From Veillonella absiana (GTDB lineage Bacteria > Bacillota > Negativicutes > Veillonellales > Veillonellaceae): 61,361 nt of DNA. A program made the position numbers and the translations under genes. Positions 43,217 through 52,695 of this stretch are shown here, piece after piece. The notes under the pieces were generated by a model, which did no database searches, was not told where the DNA came from, and worked only from the letters and a program-made list of their open reading frames with translations. The DNA lies in the NCBI RefSeq assembly GCF_032970905.1, contig NZ_JAWJZA010000014.1; one strand, 5' to 3'. The stretch's first letter is position 1; each line of letters opens with the position of its first letter.

Positions 43217-43246
43217 CTGCTGAAAATACGGCTATCTGCCATAAAG

Positions 43247-43942
43247 TCATAAGGCAGGCTCAAGCCACTTAGATATTTCATAGACGAAGTCGCTTTTTTT
43301 CTTGCATTGTGGGTGGCCGACACGTAGTACATGAAAGGTTTGATTGCCCAGAGTGGAAATGGCTTCCTGCCAGGGCATTTTTCTTTTCCCGATGTCTTTA
43401 GAACCGTTGTAATGAATATTATAACGGTCAAAAACGTTAGGTATGTAATCGTCATAATACCAAGCTGTATAAAAAATGATATGAGTAGGATGTATTACCT
43501 TTAATTCCTGCTGAAGGACTTTTAGGTTTAGGATACAGTTGGATTTTACAAAATCTGAGGTAGTATCCTTTCCTCCGGAATTGTTGCATTTGACAATATT
43601 GGTAAATGCGATGTGTTCTATAGAATCGTCACCGAATATTCTCTGAGTGATAGCACGAGTATAGCTCCAATATGGCCAGCTTTTGTTCCACAGAGATTCA
43701 CGGGTATATTGAAAGGGATTGCGAAAGCCGTCTTCAATCGTGCCGGGATTGTTTCTGGCATTTTTACCGACAAATAGAATTCTCTTGGAAGTTTTATTAA
43801 AATCGGAACCTACGCACCAGCAGCCAATCGGTAAGGATAAATGTTCTTTCTTGTGACATTCTTCACAGATTTTGCAAGTACCAAGCTCCATATGGTGATA
43901 TCGTTCAGCTAATCTTTTTTCTGTTTCATTGAAATAGCGCAT
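43247..43942 (-). CDS. Uracil-DNA glycosylase-like cargo protein
   Basis: 231-residue protein that resembles the uracil-DNA glycosylase fold, with cysteines near the N terminus (CKICEECHKKEH, CWCVG) that may bind a metal cluster, a glycosylase-like loop ILFVGKNARNNPG and a C-terminal HVLRVGHPQ. It is AT-rich, on the opposite strand between chaperone and tape measure, with GGAGG before its ATG: a moron. A DNA-repair or phage-exclusion role is possible; the assignment itself is by motif only. Confidence 0.65.
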   Translation of the reverse strand: MRYFNETEKRLAERYHHMELGTCKICEECHKKEHLSLPIGCWCVGSDFNKTSKRILFVGKNARNNPGTIEDGFRNPFQYTRESLWNKSWPYWSYTRAITQRIFGDDSIEHIAFTNIVKCNNSGGKDTTSDFVKSNCILNLKVLQQELKVIHPTHIIFYTAWYYDDYIPNVFDRYNIHYNGSKDIGKRKMPWQEAISTLGNQTFHVLRVGHPQCKKKSDFVYEISKWLEPAL

Positions 43943-44022
43943 TGGAATTCCTCCGTAACGATAGACTTCTTTTATCTTACTATATTTTTAATATCTGTAA
44001 CAACATTGAGAGGTGAAACAGC

Positions 44023-46143
44023 ATGGCCAATAATGTCATCGATGCCGCCATCCGGCTGCGGGATTTGTTCACGCCGACCGTGCGTAGCGTCAATGCCAGC
44101 CTGGGGACCATGAAGACCCAGATGGCGGCGGCGAAACAATCGGTCAGCGGACTGTCGGACAAGCTGACGGAGCATGAGCGCATCCAGAAACGGACGGCGA
44201 AGAGCATCGAGCAGACGGGAAGCAAGATTTCCGGCTTATCAGACAAGATGGCCCTGCTGTCAGCCCCCCTCCTGGCAGCCGCAACGGCAGGCTTCAAGCT
44301 GCACAGCGACTTTGCCAACGGTATCGCCAAGATTTCGACTTTGGTCGACACGACGGTCGTTTCCATGCAGAAGGTCAGTGATGAGATTCGTGCTGTCAGC
44401 GATGAAACGGGCGCAGGTGTCGCTGATCTTTCGGAATCGGTCTACCAGGCCATTTCCGCTGGTGTCGATGCGGCCCATGCCGTGGGCTTTGTCAAAGACA
44501 TGACAATTGCTGCGAAAGCCGGCTTCACCGACACGACGACTGCCGTTAACGGTGTGACCACGGTCCTCAATGCCTATGGAAAATCGGCAGAAGAAGCCAC
44601 GGCGGTGACGGACCAGATGCTCCTGGCACAGAACTTCGGCAAGACATCCTTTGGCGAGATGGCCCAGTCCATGGGCAATGTCATTCCCATTGCGGCACAG
44701 CTCAATGTCAGTACCCAGGAACTGTTCGGTTCCATCGCCGTCCTGACCAAGAACGGTATCCGGACCAGCGAGGCCATTACCGGACTCAAGGCGGCTTACA
44801 GCAACATCCTGAAGCCGTCTGCCGAAGCGGCGAAACTGGCTCAGTCCCTTGGCCTTGAGTTCAATGCGGCTCATCTGCAGAGCGTGGGCTGGGTGAAGTT
44901 CCTGGACGAAGTGAAGCGGGCGACAGGCGGCGATGCCGAACAGATGGCCCAGCTCTTTGGCTCTGTCGAGGGCCTGAACAGCATCCTGGTCCTGACGGGC
45001 AAGGGAGCCGGGGACTTCGATAAGGTCATGGACCAGATGGCCCAGTCTGCCGGCATGACCCGGGAAGCCTATGAGAAGATGCTGACCCCGTCGGAGCAGA
45101 TGCAGATTGCCATGAACCAGCTGAAGAATGCCGGCATGGATTTAGCGGTGTCGTTTACGCCGTACTTCAAGGCCATGTCGATGCGCGTCAAGGAACTGGC
45201 TGCCTGGTTCCGTGCGCTTACACCGGAACAGAAAACGCTGATTGGCCAGGTGGCTTTTGGCATCGTGACCTTCCAGCTCTTCGGTTCCACCCTGGGGCGG
45301 GTGCTGACGGTCGGCGGCAGGGCTTTTGGTACTTTCAACTCTATTGCCACGGGCATTAGCAAAGCCGGCAGTGTCTCGAAGTATCTCTCGACCCAGTTCA
45401 AAGGACTCATTCCGGTCTGCCGGGGCATTGCCATCGTGGCCAGGGGCATGGGCAGTACCTTTCTGACTGCCGGACGCATGATGATCACCATCATCCGTGC
45501 CGTAGGCGCCGCAGCCATGGCCAATCCCATCATTATCATCATTGCCGCGATTATTGCTGCCTTGTACCTTCTGTGGAGGAACTGGGATACCGTGTCGCAT
45601 TATATCGAACAGGCTATACAGGCTGTATCGGACGCCGTCGATGCAGGGATGAACTGGATCAGTTCTGCCTGGGACGGAGCCATGAACGGCATCAGCGAGA
45701 CGGCCTCCAGTATCTGGGAAAGCATCAAGGACACCTTTCGCAGCGGTGTGAACTGGGTCATCGACCAGGTGAACGGCCTGATTTCCAGCATCAACAGCCT
45801 GTCTATCGACATTCCGTCCCTGACGGGAGGGGCGCCGACCCATGTGGGATTTGATATCCCAAGTATCAGCCACTTTGAAAGCGGTGTCGAGAACTTTCGT
45901 GGCGGCTTTGCCGTCATCAATGAAGACCGCCGGGGCGAGTTGGTACACCTGCCCAACGGCAGTACGGTCATACCTCATGATGAAAGCATCCGTCAGGCCA
46001 TGAACGCCGGCAGCGGCGGCATCACCATCTGCATTGATACGATGAACGTTCGCAGCGAGCAGGACATCGACGCCGTCGCTGAAAAACTCGTCGAAAAAAT
46101 GAGACTGTACGGCATGAACCGCATGAAAGGAGCGACCCTCTGA
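44023..46143 (+). CDS. Tail tape measure protein
   Basis: 706-residue tape measure of the TP901 type. An N-terminal coiled coil (TPTVRSVNASLGTMKTQMAA), a conserved core (TTTAVNGVTTVLNAYGKSAE, QSMGNVIPIAAQLNVS, GLKAAYSNILKPSAEAAKLA), and a membrane-like stretch (ANPIIIIIAAIIAALYLLW, about 495-515) are present. It sets tail length and may reach the membrane during DNA entry. The length is modest, implying a fairly short tail. GAGAGGTGA lies upstream. Confidence 0.93.
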   Translation: MANNVIDAAIRLRDLFTPTVRSVNASLGTMKTQMAAAKQSVSGLSDKLTEHERIQKRTAKSIEQTGSKISGLSDKMALLSAPLLAAATAGFKLHSDFANGIAKISTLVDTTVVSMQKVSDEIRAVSDETGAGVADLSESVYQAISAGVDAAHAVGFVKDMTIAAKAGFTDTTTAVNGVTTVLNAYGKSAEEATAVTDQMLLAQNFGKTSFGEMAQSMGNVIPIAAQLNVSTQELFGSIAVLTKNGIRTSEAITGLKAAYSNILKPSAEAAKLAQSLGLEFNAAHLQSVGWVKFLDEVKRATGGDAEQMAQLFGSVEGLNSILVLTGKGAGDFDKVMDQMAQSAGMTREAYEKMLTPSEQMQIAMNQLKNAGMDLAVSFTPYFKAMSMRVKELAAWFRALTPEQKTLIGQVAFGIVTFQLFGSTLGRVLTVGGRAFGTFNSIATGISKAGSVSKYLSTQFKGLIPVCRGIAIVARGMGSTFLTAGRMMITIIRAVGAAAMANPIIIIIAAIIAALYLLWRNWDTVSHYIEQAIQAVSDAVDAGMNWISSAWDGAMNGISETASSIWESIKDTFRSGVNWVIDQVNGLISSINSLSIDIPSLTGGAPTHVGFDIPSISHFESGVENFRGGFAVINEDRRGELVHLPNGSTVIPHDESIRQAMNAGSGGITICIDTMNVRSEQDIDAVAEKLVEKMRLYGMNRMKGATL

Positions 46144-46877
46144 TGAGTTCTTTCTTAGCATCCCTGTTGAACGCCATCGGCCAGGCTGCATCTTCCCTCA
46201 CAATTTCTCTCTCTTCTGAATCGGCAGCGGTGGTCTTTCCCGTCCTGCCTTCGGAGCTGATGGTATCTGTCAATACGAATCATGGCACGGTGAACATCAA
46301 TAACTTCGGCGACTACCTCATGATGGGAAAGACGGGACTCAGGACACTGACCCTTTCCGGATTTTTCCCAGCACAGGATTATCCCTTTGCCATGATGGGC
46401 CTTGCGCCTTATACATACATCGCCCAACTGGAAACGATGCGTACCGGTGACAGCGTCTGTCAGCTGACGGTGTCGGATACGCCGCTTTCCATGCCCTGCC
46501 TGATTTCGTCCTTCAAGTTTGGTGAAAAGGACGGCAGCGGCGATGTCTATTACGAGCTGGGCCTGACAGAGTACCGCTACGTCACAGCACCGGAGACGGG
46601 AAAGACCGATGCTGCGACAGGGCTGAAGAAGCGGCCGGAATCGTTCTGGTCGAAGATGAAGAAGAACATCACCTATTATCCCGGTGACAGTATCGGGAAC
46701 GTCATCGGCCGGGCCGTGGGGAAATCGGTGACGCTCAACAATGAGCAGTTCTCGAAGTTCCAGATCTATCGCAGCATCGTCCGTAACGGCGGTCTTTCGC
46801 CCGGGGATATCATCCGCCTGACGACGATGAACCTCAAAAGGAATGATGAAAATGTTCCAGTTGCAAAGAATCAATAA
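46143..46877 (+). CDS. XkdP-like LysM tail protein
   Basis: 244-residue baseplate/hub protein of the XkdP type. It has a beta-rich N-terminal half (FPVLPSELMVSVNTNHGTVNI, GKTGLRTLTLSGFFP), then a LysM-like C-terminal segment (ITYYPGDSIGNVIGRAVGKS and GGLSPGDIIRL) that may touch peptidoglycan. It starts within the tape measure stop codon. Confidence 0.82.
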   Translation: MSSFLASLLNAIGQAASSLTISLSSESAAVVFPVLPSELMVSVNTNHGTVNINNFGDYLMMGKTGLRTLTLSGFFPAQDYPFAMMGLAPYTYIAQLETMRTGDSVCQLTVSDTPLSMPCLISSFKFGEKDGSGDVYYELGLTEYRYVTAPETGKTDAATGLKKRPESFWSKMKKNITYYPGDSIGNVIGRAVGKSVTLNNEQFSKFQIYRSIVRNGGLSPGDIIRLTTMNLKRNDENVPVAKNQ

Positions 46878-48372
46878 GAAAACCAATACCGAGGATGCTC
46901 AGACGGAAGGCCAGAAAAAGCCCGAGAACGCAGACCTTACGGGCTGGCTGATTTGTGCAACTTGGTCCGGGGACGTCGAACAGGCCGGACGCAGGCTGGA
47001 ATTCGATCTGGCCTATACGACGCGGGATAAATCTTGGCAGAATCCGGAACTGGAACTGGGGGACGAGGTGCTGTTTATCCACATTGACGATAAGACGCAG
47101 CAGACTGTCCACCTGTTCCAGGGACGTATTTTTGGCCGCAGCCGGGAGAGCGGCTCTTCCGTGATGCATTTTACAGCCTTTGACAATATCGTCTATCTGG
47201 CCAAGTCCCGCATAACCAAGAAGTACACGAACGTCACAGTGGCCGACGCCATCCGCCAGACCATCAATGACTTTTCTATTCCGGCCGGGACTATTCCCGA
47301 CCTGTCCGTCACCTGCAATTTCATTGCCGATGATATCTCGGCTACGGAGGCTATCAAGCAGGCATTATCCTATCAGTCTGCACAGGATGGCAAGGGATAC
47401 CATATCTACATGACCGAAGGGAAGCTCAACGTGGTCTGCATGAATGACCAGGTGGTGGAGGACTTCCTGATCAGCGATGTGACGAATCTGACGGGCGCGT
47501 CTGTTTCTGAATCGGTGGAAGACATGGTATCGAAAGTGGTCGTCGTTGACAGTACGGGACAGACGAAGGGGGAGCTGCCCAATACTACAGACATCCAGAA
47601 ATTTGGTCTCATCCAGGCCATTTGCAAGGCCGACCCTAAGCAGGACGATGCCTCGCAGGCAAGGGCCATGCTGAAGACCGTCGCCCATGACATGTCCATC
47701 CGGGCCATCGGTCATATCCAGTGCATCGCTGGGCTTTCTGTCTCAGTCCAGGAAGAACAGCTCAAGGGCCAGTTCTTCATCAAGTCGGACAGCCATAAAA
47801 TCGAAGGCAACAAGCACCTGATGGAGCTGCATCTGGTATTCAACAAACTGCTGGATGAGCAGAAACAGGAACTGGACAGTACATCGTACAATGCCAACCC
47901 AGACTATGTGCCGCCAGCGGAAACGGAATCGACATCTTCTGTTCCTGCAGGTGGCGCTATCGCTGGCAGCAGTGTGGTCGATGCGTGCATGGCCAATTTC
48001 GAGGGTACCGTTTCTCCCTATGGCTCAGAAGGCTGTGTCGACCGGGCGACCATCGCTGCAGCGGGCTATTCCCCTTTTGCAGCGCAGGAATATAACAATG
48101 GCGTGAAAGGCTGCGACCAGCTGCGCGCCGATGCCGAAGCGCAGGGTATGGCTATCCCTTATGACCCGTCGCAGCTCGAAAAGGGCGACATCATCATGTA
48201 CAACCGCTACAGCAAGCCGGACCCGAACTGGCATGTCGTCGTCTATGACGGAAGCGGCGGCTGCTGGGGCAACAGCTCCAATGTCTATGGCTGTTTTCAT
48301 CACTACGAAGGCAGCATCGATATGGGGAGCGACTATTATCCGGCGACCATCATCAAGACATCGAGGGGGTGA
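46852..48372 (+). CDS. XkdQ-like tail hub protein fused to a cysteine peptidase
   Basis: 506-residue tail hub. Residues 1-340 match the XkdQ/gpD-like hub (SGDVEQAGRRLEFDLAYTTRD, KQALSYQSAQDGKGYHIYMT). After a flexible linker, residues about 385-506 form an NlpC/P60 or CHAP-like peptidase with likely nucleophile in GSEGCVDRATIA and histidine in NWHVVVYDGSGG, probably for local wall digestion during infection. The start is taken at the third ATG, nine bases after AAAAGGA; the first two are too close. Confidence 0.8.
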   Translation: MFQLQRINKKTNTEDAQTEGQKKPENADLTGWLICATWSGDVEQAGRRLEFDLAYTTRDKSWQNPELELGDEVLFIHIDDKTQQTVHLFQGRIFGRSRESGSSVMHFTAFDNIVYLAKSRITKKYTNVTVADAIRQTINDFSIPAGTIPDLSVTCNFIADDISATEAIKQALSYQSAQDGKGYHIYMTEGKLNVVCMNDQVVEDFLISDVTNLTGASVSESVEDMVSKVVVVDSTGQTKGELPNTTDIQKFGLIQAICKADPKQDDASQARAMLKTVAHDMSIRAIGHIQCIAGLSVSVQEEQLKGQFFIKSDSHKIEGNKHLMELHLVFNKLLDEQKQELDSTSYNANPDYVPPAETESTSSVPAGGAIAGSSVVDACMANFEGTVSPYGSEGCVDRATIAAAGYSPFAAQEYNNGVKGCDQLRADAEAQGMAIPYDPSQLEKGDIIMYNRYSKPDPNWHVVVYDGSGGCWGNSSNVYGCFHHYEGSIDMGSDYYPATIIKTSRG

Positions 48373-48378
48373 CAGGAG

Positions 48379-48798
48379 ATGCAGAAAAATCCGTATATCA
48401 GCCTGCTGAATCTGATGGAGCAGGTCAGCCGCAGCAGCAATAGCCCGGACATTCAAATCGGGCAGATCCTTGCTTCGCCGCCAGAGATTAAAGTCCGTTA
48501 CAACGGCATCATCCTGACGAAAGAGGAGCTGTGGATTTCCCATTATCTCCTGGCAGGTTATGGCCGCACGGCTAAAGGCCATCTGGTATCGGCGACACAG
48601 AACCGTGCCGGCGGCAGCGGCGATGCGGCTTACCAGTCCCATAATCATGATATCGATAATGCCTACACCGATTCCGTCATCTATACGGATACGCTGAAGC
48701 CCGGCATGTACGTGGCCATCATGCCCATGCTCATCAACGACCGGATTCAGCAGTACATTATTTTGGATGAGATTGTGAGGATTGATGGCCATGGCTGA
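48379..48798 (+). CDS. DUF2577 protein (XkdR-like)
   Basis: 139-residue baseplate component of the DUF2577/XkdR family (YISLLNLMEQVSRSSNSPDI, GQILASPPEIKVRYNGIIL). Position between XkdQ- and XkdS-like genes supports the call. It overlaps the next gene. Confidence 0.88.
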   Translation: MQKNPYISLLNLMEQVSRSSNSPDIQIGQILASPPEIKVRYNGIILTKEELWISHYLLAGYGRTAKGHLVSATQNRAGGSGDAAYQSHNHDIDNAYTDSVIYTDTLKPGMYVAIMPMLINDRIQQYIILDEIVRIDGHG

Positions 48799-49240
48799 TC
48801 CTTTTGTAGCAATGAACAGCATCCAGGCAGCGAACCGGAATGAGTCGCTGCCTCTTTTCGTAGAATACGGCTATGACTTTGATAAGCAGTGCTTCCGCTA
48901 CGATGAAAAAGGCCAGAACCTGATGGTGACAGAAAATGAAGCCCTCAAGGTCTGGATTTATAAGGCAATCCTCACCGAGCGGTATCGCTACTTGGCCTAT
49001 GATGACAGCTATGGCATTACCATCGAGCCGTATCAGGGGAGAGCGCCAAACAGCCAGTATACGGCAGACAGGATTTGCCAGAATATCCGTGAGGGATTGA
49101 TGGTGAATCCGTACATTGCCCGCATTAACCATATCGAGGTGGAGAAGCGGGAACGGGATGATTTGGCCATTACGGTTGACGTCACTTCCATTTACAGTGA
49201 CGAATCATTGACCGTGACGGCAGGAAGGAGCGAGGCATGA
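48785..49240 (+). CDS. DUF2634 protein (XkdS-like)
   Basis: 151-residue baseplate wedge component of the DUF2634/XkdS group (LPLFVEYGYDFDKQCF, ALKVWIYKAILTERYRYLAYDDSYG). The start could be this ATG or the one at 48791; GTGAGG lies between four and ten bases upstream. Its stop overlaps the baseplate J start. Confidence 0.85.
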   Translation: MAMADPFVAMNSIQAANRNESLPLFVEYGYDFDKQCFRYDEKGQNLMVTENEALKVWIYKAILTERYRYLAYDDSYGITIEPYQGRAPNSQYTADRICQNIREGLMVNPYIARINHIEVEKRERDDLAITVDVTSIYSDESLTVTAGRSEA

Positions 49241-50304
49241 GCAATTTATTTGATGCACAAACCAAAGATGTGATTGAGAGCCGCATGGCCCAAACCCTGC
49301 ACACCATTACGGAAAAAGAGCAAAGTACCATGGAAGGCACCTTTGCCCGCGACCTGATCGACGCCAATGCCGTGGAATTTGAGAGCAGCTATGCCGAGAT
49401 GGCCATGTTGCGCGACGCGGCCTTTGCCGAAACGTCCTGGGGCGACTACCTGACGCTGCGGGCAGCGGAATTTGGCGTCGATCGCAAGAAAGCCGTCAAG
49501 GCCAAAGGAGAAGTTACGGTGACGGGGATGGCAGGAGCCTACATCATTCGCAGCAGTCTCTTCCAGACAAAAGACGGCCAGCGATTTTATACCCTGGAGT
49601 CGGCCACCATTCCTGCCGATGCCGCTGAGGTTACGATTCCCGTGGAAGCTGCCGATGCCGGGGCGAGTGGCAATGTGGCCGAAGGAACGATTACAGAAAT
49701 CCCCTATTCCATCCCGAATATCTCGGCAGTCGTTAACCATAAGAAATGCACCGATGGGGCGGATGAAGAAACGGATGACGCACTCCTTGCCCGGCTCCTG
49801 TTCCGGGTGCGCCAGCCTATCACCTCGGGCAATGCCAATCATTATCGTGACTGGGCCATGTCTGTCGATGGCGTCGGGAACTGCAAAGTCATCCCGCTCT
49901 GGCAGGGCAATGGCACGGTGAAGGTCATCATCGTCACGGCAGAGAATGAATCGGCATCGGCTGAACTGATCCAGGAGGTCTATGACTACATCGAAAGCCA
50001 GCGGCCTATCGGTGCGACCGTGACCGTCGTTTCGCCGGCGCCATTATCCATTGATTTGACGGCAGATGTCTATGGCACAGCCAGCCCCGATGCCGTAAAG
50101 GCAGCCATGACAGCCTATCTCAAGCAGACGGGCTTCACGCTTTCTTATGTCAGCCTGGCCCAGATGGGGAAACTCCTCCTTTCCATCAGTGGCATTACGG
50201 ATTATAAGGATTTGAAGCTTAATGGAAAAGCGGCCAACGTGGAACTGACGAACGAGCAGATCCCCGTGGCAGGGAAGGTGGTGCTGAACCTTGTCAGCCA
50301 ATGA
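49237..50304 (+). CDS. Baseplate J-like protein (XkdT-like)
   Basis: 355-residue baseplate wedge of the gpJ family (SYAEMAMLRDAAFAETSWGDYL, AAEFGVDRKKAVKAKGEV, ADAGASGNVAEGTITEI, RVRQPITSGNANHYRDWAMS). It nucleates the baseplate with the DUF2577/2634/2313 proteins. It overlaps both neighbours. Confidence 0.94.
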   Translation: MSNLFDAQTKDVIESRMAQTLHTITEKEQSTMEGTFARDLIDANAVEFESSYAEMAMLRDAAFAETSWGDYLTLRAAEFGVDRKKAVKAKGEVTVTGMAGAYIIRSSLFQTKDGQRFYTLESATIPADAAEVTIPVEAADAGASGNVAEGTITEIPYSIPNISAVVNHKKCTDGADEETDDALLARLLFRVRQPITSGNANHYRDWAMSVDGVGNCKVIPLWQGNGTVKVIIVTAENESASAELIQEVYDYIESQRPIGATVTVVSPAPLSIDLTADVYGTASPDAVKAAMTAYLKQTGFTLSYVSLAQMGKLLLSISGITDYKDLKLNGKAANVELTNEQIPVAGKVVLNLVSQ

Positions 50305-50857
50305 CTGGATGCGGCAGAGCCGGATGGATATCCTGAAGTATTTGCCGAATTTCTTATCCAAAGACCCGATGTTCCACTGCGCGGCAGAAACCTGCAATGA
50401 GGAACATGACCGTCTGCGCCTGGCTCTGCAGGATCTGGCGGACAACTTCTTCGTGAACACCGCCACCTGGGCGCTGCCGCTTTATGAATCGTTCCTGGGC
50501 ATCAAGCCCAGTGACGGAGATAGTGACGAATTCCGCAGGCAGCGGATTTTCTTCAAGCTGCAGCACGTGGATGTGTCTACAAAAGATTTCATGAACTCCA
50601 TCATCAATCTCTACAGTGTCGGCCATATCGAGGAAGTCAATGAGGAATACTACTTCAAGGTGTACTGCATCATGAACGGCAAAGATACCACGACCTTGCA
50701 GAAGCTCATCACGCAGCTCAACATCTACAAGCCGGCCCATCTGGGATACGCCATCTACCTGGGTTATTCCTGGAATGGCAAGATTCACTGGAACGGGGAA
50801 GCTACCTTCTCGACGGCGACCATCGTATCCAAGAAAGGAGTGATGACAAATGGATGA
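50291..50857 (+). CDS. DUF2313 tail protein (XkdU/YmfQ-like)
   Basis: 188-residue protein of the YmfQ/DUF2313 family (RMDILKYLPNFLSKDPMFH and DNFFVNTATWALPLYESFLG) that completes the baseplate and joins fibres. The start overlaps the end of baseplate J. Confidence 0.9.
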   Translation: MSANDWMRQSRMDILKYLPNFLSKDPMFHCAAETCNEEHDRLRLALQDLADNFFVNTATWALPLYESFLGIKPSDGDSDEFRRQRIFFKLQHVDVSTKDFMNSIINLYSVGHIEEVNEEYYFKVYCIMNGKDTTTLQKLITQLNIYKPAHLGYAIYLGYSWNGKIHWNGEATFSTATIVSKKGVMTNG

Positions 50858-51833
50858 TTACAGCAAAGAGAAATGGTCTGCCGACTTCCCGGACCGTGCC
50901 GGACAGGAAGTCCGGCCCACAGAAGCTGTGGAGAATACGCTGGATTATGATGTGCTTTTCCCACAGTATCTTTCGGAAGACCCGGTTGTATTCAACCAGC
51001 AGAACAAGACTGTGTCCCAGCTGGTCAGCAATGATGCCCGGCTCTATGAGCGGATTTCCGCTACGGCAGCTGACATCAATGCCCATCTGACGGACGCCAA
51101 TGCCCACGCGACTGGCATCAGCGGCAATGCGGCCAGTGCGTCGAAGCTGCAGACGGGGCGGAAGATTCACCGGGTTGTCTTTGATGGCACGAAGGATATT
51201 ACACTGCCAGATTTCAGCGGCTGCGGCGAAAAGACGGCAGGCCAGAGCGGTATGGTCCCGTCACCTTCTGCTGGGAAGCTGAATACCGTCCTGCACAGCA
51301 ACGGCAGCTGGGGCAAGGTCACCTACGCCGATATGGACGAGGAAGCCGTGGCCAAGATCCAGGCATGCCCGTTCCCTGTCAATGCCATCTACATTTCTAC
51401 GGACGGGAAGAATCCCGCGACATACTGGCCCGGGACGACCTGGGTGGCCTTTGCCATGGGACGTTGCCTGATCGGGGCCGGAGCAGCAGACAGCGGAACC
51501 ATGTACAAGGCCGGGGACAAGCTGGGTGAGGAGAAGCACAACCTTACGATTCCAGAAACTCCGGCTCATGGCCATACAGTCGGAGACAGCGGAAATCATC
51601 GTCACTGGTCCTGCGGGTCATTGCCGCGCAACTTCCAGTGGGATGCCTGTGAAGGCAATGATGCACCTGTTGCCGTAGGTTATGGCGACGGTTGCTGGCA
51701 TGGGAATCAGGTGGACGGGCATACCTCCTGGGATGGGAATCATTCCCACAGCCTTTCCCGGACGGGTGGTGGCCAGCCGCACAACAACATGCAGCCGTCC
51801 ATCGTCGTGTACATGTTCCAGCGGACAGGCTAG
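50850..51833 (+). CDS. Tail fibre / baseplate wedge gp10-like receptor protein
   Basis: 327-residue fibre. The N-terminal region is helical and attaches to the baseplate; the C-terminal half has histidine-rich loops (GHTVGDSGNHRHW and DGNHSHSLSRTGG) and the ending NNMQPSIVVYMFQRTG, common to gp10/collar-type fibres. The HxH motifs may bind metal in the fibre shaft. Probably recognises the host surface. Confidence 0.8.
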   Translation: MDDYSKEKWSADFPDRAGQEVRPTEAVENTLDYDVLFPQYLSEDPVVFNQQNKTVSQLVSNDARLYERISATAADINAHLTDANAHATGISGNAASASKLQTGRKIHRVVFDGTKDITLPDFSGCGEKTAGQSGMVPSPSAGKLNTVLHSNGSWGKVTYADMDEEAVAKIQACPFPVNAIYISTDGKNPATYWPGTTWVAFAMGRCLIGAGAADSGTMYKAGDKLGEEKHNLTIPETPAHGHTVGDSGNHRHWSCGSLPRNFQWDACEGNDAPVAVGYGDGCWHGNQVDGHTSWDGNHSHSLSRTGGGQPHNNMQPSIVVYMFQRTG

Positions 51834-51845
51834 GAGGTGAGGAAT

Positions 51846-52118
51846 ATGGCTGAATGGTTACAGATGGCCGCATCCTTGGTATCGGTCCTGATGCTCTGCG
51901 GCGTCATCTTTAATTTCAGCGTCATCAAGCCGCTGAATGAATCGGTGCGGAGCCTCCGGGACTGTATCGCAGAACTTCGCCGCCAGCTGTCGGATACGGA
52001 AGCCAAGCGGCAGAAGATGGCGGAACGGCTGTCCCGGGTGGAAGCCCTGGCAGAACATGCCCACCGCAGGCTGGATGCCATGGAACAGCGGCAGCCGGAA
52101 CAGGGGGGATGGAAATGA
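51846..52118 (+). CDS. Small membrane-anchored coiled-coil protein
   Basis: 90-residue protein with an N-terminal membrane helix (LQMAASLVSVLMLCGVIFNF) and a long charged coiled coil. It resembles haemolysin XhlA-like lysis accessories in layout, though no family call is certain. AGGAGGTGAGG precedes the ATG. Position among fibre genes leaves either a lysis or tail role open. Confidence 0.6.
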   Translation: MAEWLQMAASLVSVLMLCGVIFNFSVIKPLNESVRSLRDCIAELRRQLSDTEAKRQKMAERLSRVEALAEHAHRRLDAMEQRQPEQGGWK

Positions 52119-52480
52119 GCTTCTCCGTGGTGCAGAACCGGATCCGCCTGGTGAGGGGCGATTCGGCAGAAATCCGCCTGGTCATCTGCGACCGGGTGAC
52201 GGGGGAACCTTTCATCCCTGGAAAGCGCGATGAGTTGACGTTCACGCTGAAGCGCAGTCTCCCCGATGAAAGACCTGTCCTGACCAAGACACTGGAACAG
52301 GGCATCCGGCAGGAAGGGGCGGAGTGCTTCCTGGTTTTCTGGCCGGACGATACGCGGAGCCTTCCCTGCGGCCGCTATATCTATGATGTAGAGCTGGTGC
52401 GGGAGAACGGATACACCGATACCCTTATCCCGCCCCGCCCTTTTTTCCTGGAAAGGGGTGTGACGGACGATGGCGCATAA
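52115..52480 (+). CDS. BppU-like baseplate/tail protein
   Basis: 121-residue beta-rich protein (QNRIRLVRGDSAEIRLVICD, GRYIYDVELVRENGYTDTLI) resembling the N-terminal BppU-type domain that links fibres to baseplates. The second ATG is chosen; it is six bases after a G-rich site. The family call is tentative. Confidence 0.6.
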   Translation: MSFSVVQNRIRLVRGDSAEIRLVICDRVTGEPFIPGKRDELTFTLKRSLPDERPVLTKTLEQGIRQEGAECFLVFWPDDTRSLPCGRYIYDVELVRENGYTDTLIPPRPFFLERGVTDDGA

Positions 52481-52682
52481 GGAAAACAGCCTCATCGGCA
52501 TCCTTTCCATGCCCCAGGCCCCGTCCGGGGACTATCAGGAAAAATGCATCATCCCATCCGATGAGGAACAGGTCGTCACCGCTGACAGCGGTCATGCGGC
52601 CCTTTCCCGGGTGACGGTAGCTGCCATCCCGTCGAACTATGGCAGAATCAGCTTTAATGGCTATGAGTTGAAAGTCGAGTAA
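52470..52682 (+). CDS. Small tail-associated protein
   Basis: 70-residue protein ending AAIPSNYGRISFNGYELKVE, an ending I know from small tail or fibre-associated proteins. It overlaps the previous gene by 11 bases. No domain call. Confidence 0.6.
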   Translation: MAHKENSLIGILSMPQAPSGDYQEKCIIPSDEEQVVTADSGHAALSRVTVAAIPSNYGRISFNGYELKVE

Positions 52683-52695
52683 AGGAGCAATCAAC

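Noticed and set aside
45142..46191. 349-codon open frame antisense to the tape measure
   Set aside because: Lies over the conserved tape measure and the start of the XkdP-like gene; no protein signature.
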